In this document: piece by piece, positions 45,121-53,710 of the stretch
Position numbering within the stretch: the stretch's first letter is position 1
How the letters are laid out: each line of letters begins with the position of its first letter
NCBI RefSeq assembly: GCF_001546855.1
Contig: NZ_KQ958206.1
Location: 157,576 to 221,575 of the forward strand
Direction: 5' to 3'
Origin: Megasphaera sp. MJR8396C
GTDB taxonomy: Bacteria > Bacillota > Negativicutes > Veillonellales > Megasphaeraceae
DNA: 64,000 bases
Notes under the pieces: model-generated
What the model saw: the letters and a program-made list of their open reading frames with translations, nothing else
Database searches by the model: none
Told to the model about the DNA's origin: nothing
Position numbers and translations under genes: made by a program

Positions 45121-45693
45121 ATGATGAAAAAAAGTATCTTAGTTATCGTTTTAATCGCCTTAGGGGCGACGGGATTTTTCTTAGCCAAGGAACCGACACC
45201 ACAGCCTTCCGCCGTAAAAACCGAAGCTACGGCCGCTGCCAGCCAGAATGCGAATGCGACGGCAGCTAAAGACGGCCAGTCTCGCCAAGTAGACATGACC
45301 AACGCCATGAGCAAACCGTCTGAGTATACTGCCGAAGAAATGGCCGTATATGACACGTACCGCAAGTTTTATACCTATAAAATCAATCAGAATATTCAGG
45401 GCTTGAATACCATCCTCGATCCCGACTTCCACTTAGTCCATATGACCGGCTATAATCAGTCCAAGGACGAATGGCTGAGCCAGGTCACCGACGGTCAGAT
45501 GCGTTACTTTGGCGATACGGAAGAACGGGTCATCGTGAAGGTCGATGGTGATAAGGCAACCCTGCAGTCGCGCAATAAAGTCGACGCCCGCATTTACGGC
45601 AATCGCCGCGTTTGGAACTTAGAACTCAACTTTGACATGGAAAAACGAAATGGCCAGTGGATCATTTTAGAAGCTGTGGCCCACAGCTATTGA
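45121..45693 (+). CDS. Membrane-anchored NTF2-like (SnoaL/DUF4440) protein
   Basis: A 190-residue protein with one N-terminal transmembrane helix (about 4-22), an Ala/Thr/Gln-rich linker (to about 60) and an NTF2-like domain (about 70-190: YDTYRKFYTYKINQNIQGL, MTGYNQSKDEWLSQV, WIILEAVAHSY). Likely periplasmic. Probably cotranscribed with the SDR gene. Function unknown. Confidence 0.65.
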   Translation: MMKKSILVIVLIALGATGFFLAKEPTPQPSAVKTEATAAASQNANATAAKDGQSRQVDMTNAMSKPSEYTAEEMAVYDTYRKFYTYKINQNIQGLNTILDPDFHLVHMTGYNQSKDEWLSQVTDGQMRYFGDTEERVIVKVDGDKATLQSRNKVDARIYGNRRVWNLELNFDMEKRNGQWIILEAVAHSY

Positions 45694-45726
45694 TTGAAAA
45701 AAGACAGGTCCATTTCCGATTTTATA

Positions 45727-45759
45727 GAAAAAGCCAGTGCCTTCGGGGCTGGTTTTTTG
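45727..45759 (+). terminator. Terminator after the NTF2-like gene
   Basis: AAAAGCCAG pairs with CTGGTTTTTT with an inner GCC-TTCG-GGG tetraloop hairpin. Confidence 0.85.
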
Positions 45760-45865
45760 CTGTTTGCATCGAATCCTCTTTTGGCGAGGGACGTACTCTA
45801 CGCTGCGTAGGTAGTATTCTTTCTGGATTTAGCTTAAGATAGTCGTAGCAACAGAAAGGAGTACT

Positions 45866-46453
45866 ATGACTATGAACTATATATCAGGCACGATGGTAAA
45901 GGAACTGCGTGAAAAAAGAAAACTGACGCAAAAAGACTTGGCGGAGAAATTACGAATCAGTGACAAGACGATTTCGAAATGGGAGACCGGCAAGGGCTTG
46001 CCGGATATTACCCTGGTCACACCCTTAGCCGAGGCTCTCGGCATTTCCGTGGCAGAACTCTTTGCCGGCGAATATGCCATTAATGACAACCGCGCGGGAA
46101 ATGTGAAGAAGCTTAAATTTTACGTCTGTCCCATTTGCGGCAATATCATCACCACCTTTGGTGAAGGCGATTATAACTGCTGCGGTGTCAAACTGCCGGT
46201 ACTTACCGTGGAAGAGGCCTCTTTCGAACATCAAATTAACTATGACATGATCGAGCATGAATTTTTCGTTCACATCGATCATCCCATGACTAAGGAACAC
46301 TATATTTCCTTTATAGCTTATGTGACGGCCGATCGCTATACCCTGGTCAAACTGTATCCCGAACAGGAGGCCCAGTGCCGCTTCCTGAGCCGGGGCCATG
46401 GCTTTATCTATGCCTACTGCAATCGCGACGGCCTGTTTAGGATAACCGTCTGA
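45866..46453 (+). CDS. Xre-type HTH fused to a desulfoferrodoxin-like domain
   Basis: A 195-residue fusion. N-terminus: Cro/CI HTH (VKELREKRKLTQKDLAEKL, ISDKTISKWETGKGLPDI). C-terminus (about 88-195): desulfoferrodoxin pattern with a rubredoxin-like Cys set CPICGNIITTFGEG..NCCGVKLP, then EHEFFVHIDHPMTKEHYISF and YCNRDGLFRI. Desulfoferrodoxin normally ends with CNxHG; here the last His ligand is Asp. I infer a redox- or iron-sensing regulator. Start at 45866 or 45872 cannot be separated; AGGAG is 4 or 10 bases upstream. Confidence 0.82.
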   Translation: MTMNYISGTMVKELREKRKLTQKDLAEKLRISDKTISKWETGKGLPDITLVTPLAEALGISVAELFAGEYAINDNRAGNVKKLKFYVCPICGNIITTFGEGDYNCCGVKLPVLTVEEASFEHQINYDMIEHEFFVHIDHPMTKEHYISFIAYVTADRYTLVKLYPEQEAQCRFLSRGHGFIYAYCNRDGLFRITV

Positions 46454-46492
46454 GTAAATCGATTTTATAATCCCTGACCTCCTGAGGGCAGA

Positions 46493-46527
46493 CCTAAAAA
46501 GTCAACCTTGGAAGGTCTTTTTTTAGG
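46493..46527 (+). terminator. Terminator after the HTH-desulfoferrodoxin gene
   Basis: CCTAAAAAG pairs with CTTTTTTTAGG, with ACCTT/AAGGT inside. Confidence 0.75.
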
Positions 46528-46624
46528 GGAATTTGTATATATATTTACGACTCTGTGTTATTTGTGTTATGATAAAAGAAGCAAAAAGTTATGACACGTA
46601 TTTATTTTTATCATGGAGGTAAAG

Positions 46625-47047
46625 ATGAGCAAACTGGATTTATTTAGAGATCATCTGAATGAAAGAGAATATCGTTACCGTGAGGCTGCCGATGATGCGG
46701 GAAAAACGCGGGCCTTTATTGCGCAACACGAGATTAAAGGCGATAAGTTAGTTACCGTGATTTTTGAATTTTCCCAGGACGAGGCTTTTGTAGACCTTAG
46801 CATTTTTGATATTGCCAAGATAGAAGATGCTTCAAAGCGAGAAAAATTATTGGAATTGATTAATGAACGTAATATGTCATATCGCTTTGGCAAGTTTTTC
46901 GTCAGCGATGATGGCAATATTGTCATGCGATGGTCCCTGTTTATAAAAGATCACTTCGATCCCGCTTTTCTGCTGGATATGGCTTTTATGCTCGTCGGCA
47001 ATGTAGAAGAAGAATACCCTAAATTTATGAAACTTCAATGGGACTAA
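46625..47047 (+). CDS. YbjN-like domain protein
   Basis: A 140-residue acidic cytoplasmic protein without membrane spans. The pattern (VTVIFEFSQDEAFVDLSIFDIA, LLELINERNMSYRFGKFFVS) fits the YbjN/type III chaperone-like fold. Function unknown. ATG 46625 follows ATGGAGG; ATG 46613 overlaps it. Confidence 0.6.
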   Translation: MSKLDLFRDHLNEREYRYREAADDAGKTRAFIAQHEIKGDKLVTVIFEFSQDEAFVDLSIFDIAKIEDASKREKLLELINERNMSYRFGKFFVSDDGNIVMRWSLFIKDHFDPAFLLDMAFMLVGNVEEEYPKFMKLQWD

Positions 47048-47051
47048 CGAT

Positions 47052-47085
47052 AAAATGCACTTCTTAATAGAAGTGCATTTTTGAC
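47052..47085 (+). terminator. Terminator after the YbjN-like gene
   Basis: AAATGCACTTCT pairs with AGAAGTGCATTT around a four-base loop, then TT. Confidence 0.9.
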
Positions 47086-47148
47086 TATGTTTCCACCGAC
47101 GCGGCTTGTGTAAGGTTCCTGTCTAATAAAATCGGTTTTACCGTCCTT

Positions 47149-47189
47149 GCCCATCGAGAATGAAGATTCTTGGTGGGCTTATTTTTATT
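47149..47189 (+). terminator. Second hairpin before the esterase gene
   Basis: GCCCATCGAGAAT pairs, with two mismatches or wobbles, with ATTCTTGGTGGGC, followed by TTATTTTTA. Confidence 0.6.
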
Positions 47190-47287
47190 TGTTATAATGG
47201 TAGGAGATATTGACGGCATACTTGCTCCGTTTAAGGGGCTGCGCCTGTAAAAACGCTGTTATTCTTACTAGGAAGGGAGAAACTCCA

Positions 47288-47986
47288 TTGGTAAAGCATG
47301 ACTTTGACATAGGGGAAAAGAAACTTACGTTATATGCAGCCGCCGAGGCCAATCGGCCGTTGGTGGTGATCCATACCTTTGATGGGGACGGGGGAAATAT
47401 ATGGGCGAAAATCCAAGCCTTGGGACAGGATTTCCAGGGGAAGGCGGCAGCGAATGACTTTAATTTACTCGTCGTCTGTATCCCCGATTGGGATCATGCC
47501 ATGACGCCGTGGAGTGCTTCGCCTCTTTCCAAAAAAGACGCTCCTTTTACGGGAGGTGCCGATCAGCACCTTGAATGGTTACGAGAAGACGTTCTGCCAA
47601 AGGCACAGGATTTAATCGAAGGCACACCGATACACACGGGTATTGCCGGCTATTCACTAGCTGGCTTATTGGCCCTGTATGCCCTCTATCAGTGCGATGT
47701 ATTCGACCGGGCAGCCTGCATGTCAGCCTCGTTCTGGTTTCCGGGATTTGTAGACTTTGTACGTCATCATGACCTGGGCACTGTGCCGAATCGACTTTAT
47801 TTTTCCCTGGGCGATAAAGAAGCCAAGACTCGGCATCCCTTGCTTAAGACTGTAGAGACCTGCACCGAAGCGATGGTAGAACATTTTAAAGGCCTTGGCG
47901 TCGACGTAATCTTTGAAATGAATCCGGGGAATCATTTTACCGATGTGGAGCAGCGGATTGCCAAGGGAATTATGGCGATTATATAG
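47288..47986 (+). CDS. Alpha/beta-hydrolase, esterase-like
   Basis: A 232-residue hydrolase of the putative-esterase (Fes/D-like) fold. Seen: VVIHTFDGDG, LLVVCIPDWDHAMTPW, nucleophile elbow GIAGYSLAGLLALY with Ser, SASFWFPGF, SLGDKEAKTRH and PGNHFTD with the catalytic His. Substrate unknown. TTG 47288 is chosen because GAAGGGAGA lies 8-9 bases upstream; the frame is open further but has no site. Confidence 0.75.
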   Translation: MVKHDFDIGEKKLTLYAAAEANRPLVVIHTFDGDGGNIWAKIQALGQDFQGKAAANDFNLLVVCIPDWDHAMTPWSASPLSKKDAPFTGGADQHLEWLREDVLPKAQDLIEGTPIHTGIAGYSLAGLLALYALYQCDVFDRAACMSASFWFPGFVDFVRHHDLGTVPNRLYFSLGDKEAKTRHPLLKTVETCTEAMVEHFKGLGVDVIFEMNPGNHFTDVEQRIAKGIMAII

Positions 47987-48005
47987 TTCCCTTGCTTTCC
48001 TTGTA

Positions 48006-48026
48006 GTGGCGGCACCGCCGCTTTTT
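48006..48026 (+). terminator. Terminator of the esterase gene
   Basis: GTGGCGG pairs with CCGCCGC, followed by TTTTT. Confidence 0.7.
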
Positions 48027-48145
48027 GCAGGGAGTGTTGTTCTTGGGGTAAGAGGGATATGAAATATCTGTTTATGGGTTTTTGTGAGATCCGCGTCAAG
48101 CGTCATCAAAGGGGATATCGGAAGTGGGCAAGGTTGTATCCGAGC

Positions 48146-48178
48146 AACCTCGACAGAGGTTAAAGAGGGCGGTACCCG
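48146..48178 (+). ncRNA. T-box-like fragment
   Basis: AACCTC-GACA-GAGGTT is a tight hairpin, followed at once by AAAGAGGGCGGTACCCG, which resembles the T-box core (AGGGTGGTACCGCG) after its stem III. No clear stem I specifier or terminator was found, and the downstream gene is not an aminoacyl-tRNA or amino-acid gene. Probably a remnant or chance. Confidence 0.25.
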
Positions 48179-48220
48179 AATTTGATGGGTCGTGACGTAG
48201 CGAAAAGGAGCGATGAGACG

Positions 48221-48848
48221 ATGGGTTATTGCGAGTGGGCAAGTACAGATCCGCTGAATACACAGTATCATGACAGTGAATGGGGGTTCCGGTTCACGAT
48301 GATCGGAATATGTTCGAGCATCTGACGCTGGAAAATCTCCAGTGCGGCCTCAGTTGGCTGCTCGTGATGCGCAAGCGGGACATTTTTCGGCAGTGTTTTG
48401 ATAACTTCGATTACGACAAGGTTGCTGCCTATGATGATGACGATGTGGAGCGCATCTTGAATACGGACGGCATGATTCGATTTCCACGAAAGACAAGGGC
48501 CGTTATCAGTAATGCTCAGTGCTGTGCCAGAAAATACGGGACGAGTTCGGAAGCCTGTGTGACTATTTCTGGAGCTTTACCGGCGGCAAAACGATTCTCT
48601 ACCAAGGCCATGCCAAGGGGCAGATTCCCGTAAGCAACGGCCTGTCGGCTAAGGATCAGTAAGGATCAGTAAGGATCAGTAAGGATCTGAAGAAACGAGG
48701 CTTTAAGTATGTCGGCCCGGTCACCATCTACTCACACCTTCAGGCCTGCGGCATCATCAATGACCACGATGCCGAATGCCCGCGCCGCCAGAAAGTCATA
48801 GATGAATATCCGACAGTGACGAAACGAAAAAATGAAGAAGTCTATTGA
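48221..48848 (+). pseudogene. tag: DNA-3-methyladenine glycosylase I, frameshifted remnant
   Basis: Frames carry Tag in pieces. Piece 1 starts at 48221: MGYCEWASTDPLNTQYHDSE then WGF (compare Tag CEW...YHDxEWG). Piece 2 is in another frame from about 48280: MFEHLTLENLQCGLSWLLV, then RDIFRQCFDNFDYDKVAAY and DDVERILN. Piece 3, after more shifts, ends LKKRGFKYVGPVTIYSHLQA, then CGIINDHDAECP. At least two frameshifts and a 10-bp tandem repeat at 48651-48687 disrupt it. Tag removes 3-methyladenine from DNA; this copy cannot encode the enzyme. AAGGAG at 48205 remains. Confidence 0.85.
48651..48687 (+). repeat. 10-bp tandem repeat inside the tag remnant
   Basis: AAGGATCAGT occurs at 48651, 48661 and 48671, followed by a partial AAGGATC at 48681. 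Each unit adds TAA stops in some frames. It looks like recent slippage expansion of one original AAGGATC. Confidence 0.9.
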
Positions 48849-48855
48849 TAGAAAG

Positions 48856-48892
48856 AAAACACCGTGAGTTCTCAGAACTCACGGTGTTTTTC
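48856..48892. terminator. Bidirectional terminator
   Basis: AAAACACCGTGAGTT pairs perfectly with AACTCACGGTGTTTT around a short loop, between the tag remnant and the convergent lipoprotein gene. Confidence 0.9.
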
Positions 48893-48975
48893 GTACCTGC
48901 TGTCACTGCTTGGAAGGCGAACTACTTCCAGGCGACAGCCTCATTGCGTCTTATGGTGTTGTTTTATGCAGCCTT

Positions 48976-50676
48976 CTAATTGTTTTGTCGAACGAAGGTG
49001 GTCGTATCGAATATACCCTGCAATTCAAATCGATCGGCTGTCTTGAAGGTTAATAAGTCGGAACTGGCACCGGTGACGCCCGAGATTTCTATGTGTAGTG
49101 TCCCCGTTCCGTTGCGGGAAATATAGACTTCACTGGTGGTATAAGTATGTGTGCTGTCTTGCCCCTGCGGTCGAAGAATTTTCATCGTTCCGTCTTTATT
49201 GATGACCCAGGTGTAGCCGGTGGGAGATCCCTGTTGTTTCCAAGAACCGATGAGAACCGCACTCGGCTCAGCTTTGAATTCAGTGCCCGAGCTGTCGAGA
49301 TAGCTAAGATTGCTGATATTTCCCGTATACGTATACTTCATACCGTAGTATTTGAGTGTACCATAGATTGTTCTGTACGTTGGGGCTCCGGTTTTGTTAA
49401 GATAGGATAGTTCCGTTTTGCGGCGCTGTTCATCGTATTTTGTCTCGATGGCGGCGACATCTGATGTTTCATCCTTGCTGAATGGATAGGCCGTGGGCTC
49501 GCCGTTTCGATAGAAGATGTCCTTACTGATATTGCCCTTATCGTCATATTCAATCTTTACTTCGTCAGGTCCCTTGGCGCCGTAGATCTCAGGGGAAACG
49601 CTTTGTCCGTCCGTACCGATAAATTTCAGGTTGTTGACCCGATCCTTGTCGTCATAACCGATTTCAATGGCGGCTACACCTTTGAGATCTAATTCAGACG
49701 CGGAAGGCTGACCGTCGATGCCGAAGAAACTGATTTTGACAGGCCCGCTGTGCTTGTCATCATAGGTATACTTCGTTTCGGCGCTGCTGAAGAATATTCC
49801 TTGACGGATGAGGGACAGATGATTTTGGAGAATATCACCCTGATCCAGTTGAATATAGACCTTTTTTAAGGCACTGCCGTCGAGTTCACCCGTTTTATTG
49901 AGCAGTTTTTTGTCGATGACGCGCCCGTCTTTGTTGAATTCATAGGCGATGCGGGAATATTTCATTCCATTATCGATGGGCGTCCCGTTATGATCTCTGA
50001 TTTCAAAGCCGATAAAGACGTCGGGCTTTTCTTTGTCATAGAGGAAGCCCAGTTTATTAGCGCCCCACAGGCCGGTGGTTTTGCTGCCGTTTTTATCCAG
50101 GTAGCTGAGCTCTGCGATCTGGCCCTGTTTCGTATATGAAATCGCAGCCTGGGCTAAGTCACCGTAGGCCTTGTTGTTTCCGTCGCTGTCATAGTAATAA
50201 ATTCTTTCGACTTTTCCCTTGTTTTCTCCATCCTGGGCAATCTTATAGCGGACAGCTGCTTCACCGTTGGCACCTAAGCCTTTATCGCCAGTCGTCTTTT
50301 CATAAGACTGTTTAATGTATCCGTCCTGACTATAGTCGACGGTAACCTTACTCATGGTGGCAAAGGTTTCGTTCCCCTCGGCGCTTTTCCAAGGAACATC
50401 GATGGGGATGCCTCCGGACATCGAGGTAATCTTGATTACCTTGTCTTTGGTGGCTTCTTCTTTGCCGAGTTCAACATAATAATAGATGCCGCCGTCTGTG
50501 GCTTTGTCATCGTCCACCTTGTCCTTGATGACGAATTCGCCGTTGGCCTTGATGGCAGCATTTTTGTAATAACCTGTTGTCAAGGTGTCACTGCTGCCGA
50601 TACCGCAGCCAACCAGCATCAAAGAAACCAGGCAGACCACTAGGACCCCTTTCCAGTACTTTACATATTTGTTCAT
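48976..50676 (-). CDS. Lipoprotein with YD/MORN-like repeats
   Basis: A 566-residue predicted lipoprotein: hydrophobic signal LVVCLVSLMLVGCGIGSSD with lipobox LVGC (Cys24). The body (about 90-455) repeats a 40-60 residue unit with YDxxG / YLDxxG / G steps (ISYTKQGQIAELSYLDKNG, EIGYDDKDRVNNLKFIGTDG, KIEYDDKGNISKDIFYRNG), resembling RHS/YD or MORN-like surface repeats. A C-terminal lipocalin-like segment starts about 460 (GSWKQQGSPTGYTWVINKDG). Function unknown; likely outer-membrane or periplasmic. Read leftward to the shared terminator. Confidence 0.7.
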   Translation of the reverse strand: MNKYVKYWKGVLVVCLVSLMLVGCGIGSSDTLTTGYYKNAAIKANGEFVIKDKVDDDKATDGGIYYYVELGKEEATKDKVIKITSMSGGIPIDVPWKSAEGNETFATMSKVTVDYSQDGYIKQSYEKTTGDKGLGANGEAAVRYKIAQDGENKGKVERIYYYDSDGNNKAYGDLAQAAISYTKQGQIAELSYLDKNGSKTTGLWGANKLGFLYDKEKPDVFIGFEIRDHNGTPIDNGMKYSRIAYEFNKDGRVIDKKLLNKTGELDGSALKKVYIQLDQGDILQNHLSLIRQGIFFSSAETKYTYDDKHSGPVKISFFGIDGQPSASELDLKGVAAIEIGYDDKDRVNNLKFIGTDGQSVSPEIYGAKGPDEVKIEYDDKGNISKDIFYRNGEPTAYPFSKDETSDVAAIETKYDEQRRKTELSYLNKTGAPTYRTIYGTLKYYGMKYTYTGNISNLSYLDSSGTEFKAEPSAVLIGSWKQQGSPTGYTWVINKDGTMKILRPQGQDSTHTYTTSEVYISRNGTGTLHIEISGVTGASSDLLTFKTADRFELQGIFDTTTFVRQNN

Positions 50677-51111
50677 TTCCTATATCATCCTTTCTTACTG
50701 TATATATGTATAGCATGAAATATATTACAGTATAATAATATCATTTGAGATATAATATGGTCAATAAACGCATAATCTTTGTAAAATGGCGAATATTCAA
50801 TAAAAAGATAACGAAATGATGGTAATAACGTTACATAAAGGCGTTTTTGGGGGATTTCAACGAAAGAATAGATGATAATCAGAGAATTCGGGAGGGGGAT
50901 TTACCGAAAATTGGATTGCGATTCGCTTTTTATTGTAAATAATATCGTGATATAATTAAAATAAATATGAAACTTTGATACATACGCGGCAGTAACTTGA
51001 ATATATAGTATATTGATTTAAGATGAGACCCTAGATCGAGTTCGAGACAACGAGGCTTTACAAGTCGGGTGAGGCTCTTGTGAATACAGATTAGAAAGGA
51101 AGTATGTGATA
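50677..51111. other. AT-rich divergent intergenic region
   Basis: About 435 bases between the lipoprotein and the PH-like gene. It contains A/T-rich promoter-like patches (for example TATAAT near 50952) and short repeats GAGGCT(T/C)T at about 51050 and 51071. No gene, RNA or clear regulatory site could be supported. Confidence 0.4.
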
Positions 51112-51525
51112 ATGGGATTATTTGATGCCATGAAGGGCGGCTCTTCGGATAAGAACGAGATGCGGCCCAGTCCGGTGCGGGAGTTTTTGGGGCAGGAATT
51201 GTATGCAGTCGATTGCCGCGGGGCCAATCTTTACGTCCATGAAAAGGCCGTCGTCATCGATAAGACTGGCGGCGGATTATGGAATCTCGGGGATAATAAC
51301 TTCAAGGTCATTCCCTTCAAGTCAATCGTAGCCGTCCAGGCCAAGTTGAAATCGACGCTGCTGAGCGGATATATCGAATTTGAAACCGCCAACAGCCCTT
51401 TGAGCACTGGCAGTGATAAGGCCGAACGGGGCAGTGAAAACAGCGTCATCTTGAGTGGGACGGAAGAACGATATCAGCAGGCCAAAGAGGCGCTGCAATA
51501 TATCTTCGATCATATTTGCAAATAA
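51112..51525 (+). CDS. PH-like (DUF4429-type) small protein
   Basis: A 137-residue cytoplasmic protein with a beta-rich pattern: LYVHEKAVVIDKTGG, VIPFKSIVAVQAKLKS, GYIEFETANSP, and a helical end YQQAKEALQYIFDHI, as in bacterial PH-like DUF4429 domains that stick to membranes or proteins. Function unknown. ATG 51112 has GGAAG about 9 bases upstream; GTG 51106 is too close. Confidence 0.6.
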   Translation: MGLFDAMKGGSSDKNEMRPSPVREFLGQELYAVDCRGANLYVHEKAVVIDKTGGGLWNLGDNNFKVIPFKSIVAVQAKLKSTLLSGYIEFETANSPLSTGSDKAERGSENSVILSGTEERYQQAKEALQYIFDHICK

Positions 51526-51610
51526 AAATGGAATTTATCATACTGGTTGGGACCATGGTGAAAAGGCGATTCACTATGGCCCTAACCTTTTATATACGAC
51601 AAGTTTTATA

Positions 51611-51639
51611 TTGACACGGTGTCATTTATGATCTATAAT
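51611..51639 (+). promoter_or_regulatory. Consensus promoter with palindromic operator upstream of tetR
   Basis: TTGACA (51611-51616), 17 bases, TATAAT (51634-51639). The palindrome TGACACGGTGTCA (51612-51624, 6-bp arms) overlaps the -35, a typical TetR operator site for autorepression. Confidence 0.8.
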
Positions 51640-51718
51640 GTAAAAAAGAACGGACGGGAAGCTTGAATTATCATCGAATCGTTCTTATAAACACCTAATT
51701 TTGAAGGGGGGCTATCCC

Positions 51719-52360
51719 ATGCCGAGGGTGTCAGCGCATTATTTGCAGGAACGGCGAGAAGAAATCATCGCGGCCTGCGCTCGTCTTTATGAAACGATGA
51801 GTTTCAAGGACATCACCATCAAGGAGATAGGGAAGGCGACGTCCTTTACCCGGACGTCCATCTATAACTATTTCAGAACAAAAGAAGAAATCTTCCTGGC
51901 GTTGATGCAGCGGGAATATGAAGCCTGGACGGCAGATTTGAATGCCTTGGCAGATAGTACACCGTCTCTCACGCGGGATGGATTGGCTCAGGCCATGGCC
52001 CGCTCTTTGGAAAAGCGGAAGCGCCTGTTGAAGCTCCTCTCCATGAACCATTTCGATATGGAGGAAAACAGCCGTTATGAGAATCTGACGGCCTTCAAGT
52101 TCGCCTATGGGAATTCCATCAAGGCTGTCGACCGTTGCCTTATCACGTTCTGCCCGGAGATGACCGAGGCCGAGCGAAGCGAATTCTTGTATGCCTTCTT
52201 TCCTTTCCTCTTTGGGATTTATCCCTACGTCGTGGTCACGGACGAACAGCGGCGGGCCATGGAGGAAGGGCAGGTCGGCTTTCGGGAACATACTGTTTAT
52301 GATATTACCTACCATTGCCTGCGAAAGCTCTTGGGGAGTGACGGCGCAGGGGAACGATAG
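51719..52360 (+). CDS. TetR-family transcriptional regulator
   Basis: A 213-residue TetR protein. Seen: HTH MSFKDITIKEIGKATSFTRTSIYNYFRTKEE (about 23-54) and an all-helical ligand domain after about 60. ATG 51719 follows GAAGGGGGG. The aldo/keto reductase begins 33 bases after it, so the two form an operon under the palindromic promoter. Confidence 0.9.
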   Translation: MPRVSAHYLQERREEIIAACARLYETMSFKDITIKEIGKATSFTRTSIYNYFRTKEEIFLALMQREYEAWTADLNALADSTPSLTRDGLAQAMARSLEKRKRLLKLLSMNHFDMEENSRYENLTAFKFAYGNSIKAVDRCLITFCPEMTEAERSEFLYAFFPFLFGIYPYVVVTDEQRRAMEEGQVGFREHTVYDITYHCLRKLLGSDGAGER

Positions 52361-52393
52361 AATCGCTATCAGACGTGAAGGAGGAATCTATTT

Positions 52394-53434
52394 ATGGAAT
52401 ATACAAAGCTTGGAAATTCTGATCTTGAAGTATCGAGAATCTGCCTGGGCTGCATGGGCTTTGGCAATGCGGCAACGGGTCAGCACAGTTGGACTGTCGA
52501 TGAAGATACGAGTCGGGGCATTATCAAACACGCTTTAGAGTTGGGCATCAATTTTTTTGACACGGCCATTGCTTATCAAAACGGGACCAGTGAGGAATAT
52601 CTCGGCAGAGCCCTGCGTGACTTTGCCAAGCGGGAAGACGTCGTCGTGGCGACGAAGTTTCTGCCGCGCAGTACGAGGGAAATCGAAGACGGCGTAACGG
52701 GGCAGCAGCATATCGAACAGATGCTGGACTTGAGCCTTTCCCATCTGGGCATGGATTACGTTGACCTCTATATTTACCATATGTGGGATTATCAGACGCC
52801 GATTTACGATATCCTTGACGGGATGAACCGCATGGTCAAGGCCGGGAAGGTACGTCAAATCGGCATTGCCAATTGCTACGCTTGGCAGCTGGCCAAGGCC
52901 AATGCGCTGGCCGAAAAGGAAGGGTTTGCCCCCTTCGTTTCTGTACAGAATCACTACAACTTGATCTTCCGTGAAGAAGAACGGGAAATGGCCGGGCTCT
53001 GCGCCGAAGACGGCATCGCCATGACACCGTACAGTGCCCTTGCCAGCGGACGGCTTTCTCGTCGGCCCGGCGAAAAGACGAAGCGCTCTGAAGAGGACAG
53101 CTACGCTAAAGGAAAGTACGATCAGATGGCCTCGGCCGATGAAGGCATTATCGAACGCGTCGCTGAATTGGCAGAAAACCGTGGAGTGACGATGACCGAT
53201 ATTTCTCTGGCATGGCTGCTGTCGAAGGTGACGGCCCCCGTTGCCGGAGCGACCAAACTTCACCATGTAGAAGGTGCGGCACGGGCCGTAGACTTGAAGC
53301 TGTCTGCCCAAGAGATGGCTTACTTGGAAGAACTGTATGTAGCCCATCCCTTGGTCGGGGTCATGGCTCAGAACACGAAAGGGGCTGAAAAAGACGCCCA
53401 GGTTTGGATGAAAAACGCGCCTAAGGAGGCATAA
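52394..53434 (+). CDS. Aldo/keto reductase
   Basis: A 346-residue TIM-barrel NADPH-dependent reductase. Seen: LGNSDLEVSRICLGCMGFG, NFFDTAIAYQNGTSEEYLG (Asp, Tyr of the tetrad), VVVATKFLPR (Lys), VDLYIYHMW (His) and the cofactor region SLAWLLSKVTAPVAGAT. Close to YhdN/YajO-type enzymes. Likely detoxifies a carbonyl sensed by the TetR partner. Confidence 0.9.
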   Translation: MEYTKLGNSDLEVSRICLGCMGFGNAATGQHSWTVDEDTSRGIIKHALELGINFFDTAIAYQNGTSEEYLGRALRDFAKREDVVVATKFLPRSTREIEDGVTGQQHIEQMLDLSLSHLGMDYVDLYIYHMWDYQTPIYDILDGMNRMVKAGKVRQIGIANCYAWQLAKANALAEKEGFAPFVSVQNHYNLIFREEEREMAGLCAEDGIAMTPYSALASGRLSRRPGEKTKRSEEDSYAKGKYDQMASADEGIIERVAELAENRGVTMTDISLAWLLSKVTAPVAGATKLHHVEGAARAVDLKLSAQEMAYLEELYVAHPLVGVMAQNTKGAEKDAQVWMKNAPKEA

Positions 53435-53450
53435 TTTCGATATATGGAAG

Positions 53451-53496
53451 AGAGGGCACGACGGAGCTTTTCGCTCAGGTCGTGCTCTCTTTTTTA
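53451..53496 (+). terminator. Terminator of the tetR-AKR operon
   Basis: AGAGGGCACGAC pairs with GTCGTGCTCTCT (one wobble), followed by TTTTTT. Confidence 0.9.
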
Positions 53497-53665
53497 CTCG
53501 GATTCTTCTGTGAACGGGCTGTCCATCAGTGATGCAGTGTTTGAAGTTTGGCGGGAAGGCCTCGTTGTTGTAGATTTCTAAGGCTTTATGGTCAGTAGAA
53601 AAACGGATGGACCCAATGATGCGGCAAGGTGGCGGTTTTTTCAAGGCGGTGATTTCGATGTTCAT
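53497..53665 (-). pseudogene. Possible small gene remnant
   Basis: On the minus strand an ATG at 53665 follows AGAGG and reads MNIEITALKKPPPCRIIGSI and on for about 55 codons; the frame then runs into the AKR terminator and gene, which is not credible. Another frame ends SLMDSPFTEESE stop exactly before that terminator (53497). One frameshift would join them into a short protein. No family recognised. Confidence 0.3.
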
Positions 53666-53680
53666 ATTTTGATAACCTCT

Positions 53681-53710
53681 TTGTGATAGAAAGTAAATAT
53701 ATGATATAAT
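53681..53710 (+). promoter_or_regulatory. Promoter of the zinc-ribbon membrane protein gene
   Basis: TTGTGA (53681-53686), 18 bases, TATAAT (53705-53710). Confidence 0.5.

Noticed and set aside
52535..53665. A 376-codon minus-strand frame across the aldo/keto reductase
   Set aside because: It is antisense to a certain gene and crosses its terminator; only the first part (53497-53665) is kept as a doubtful remnant.
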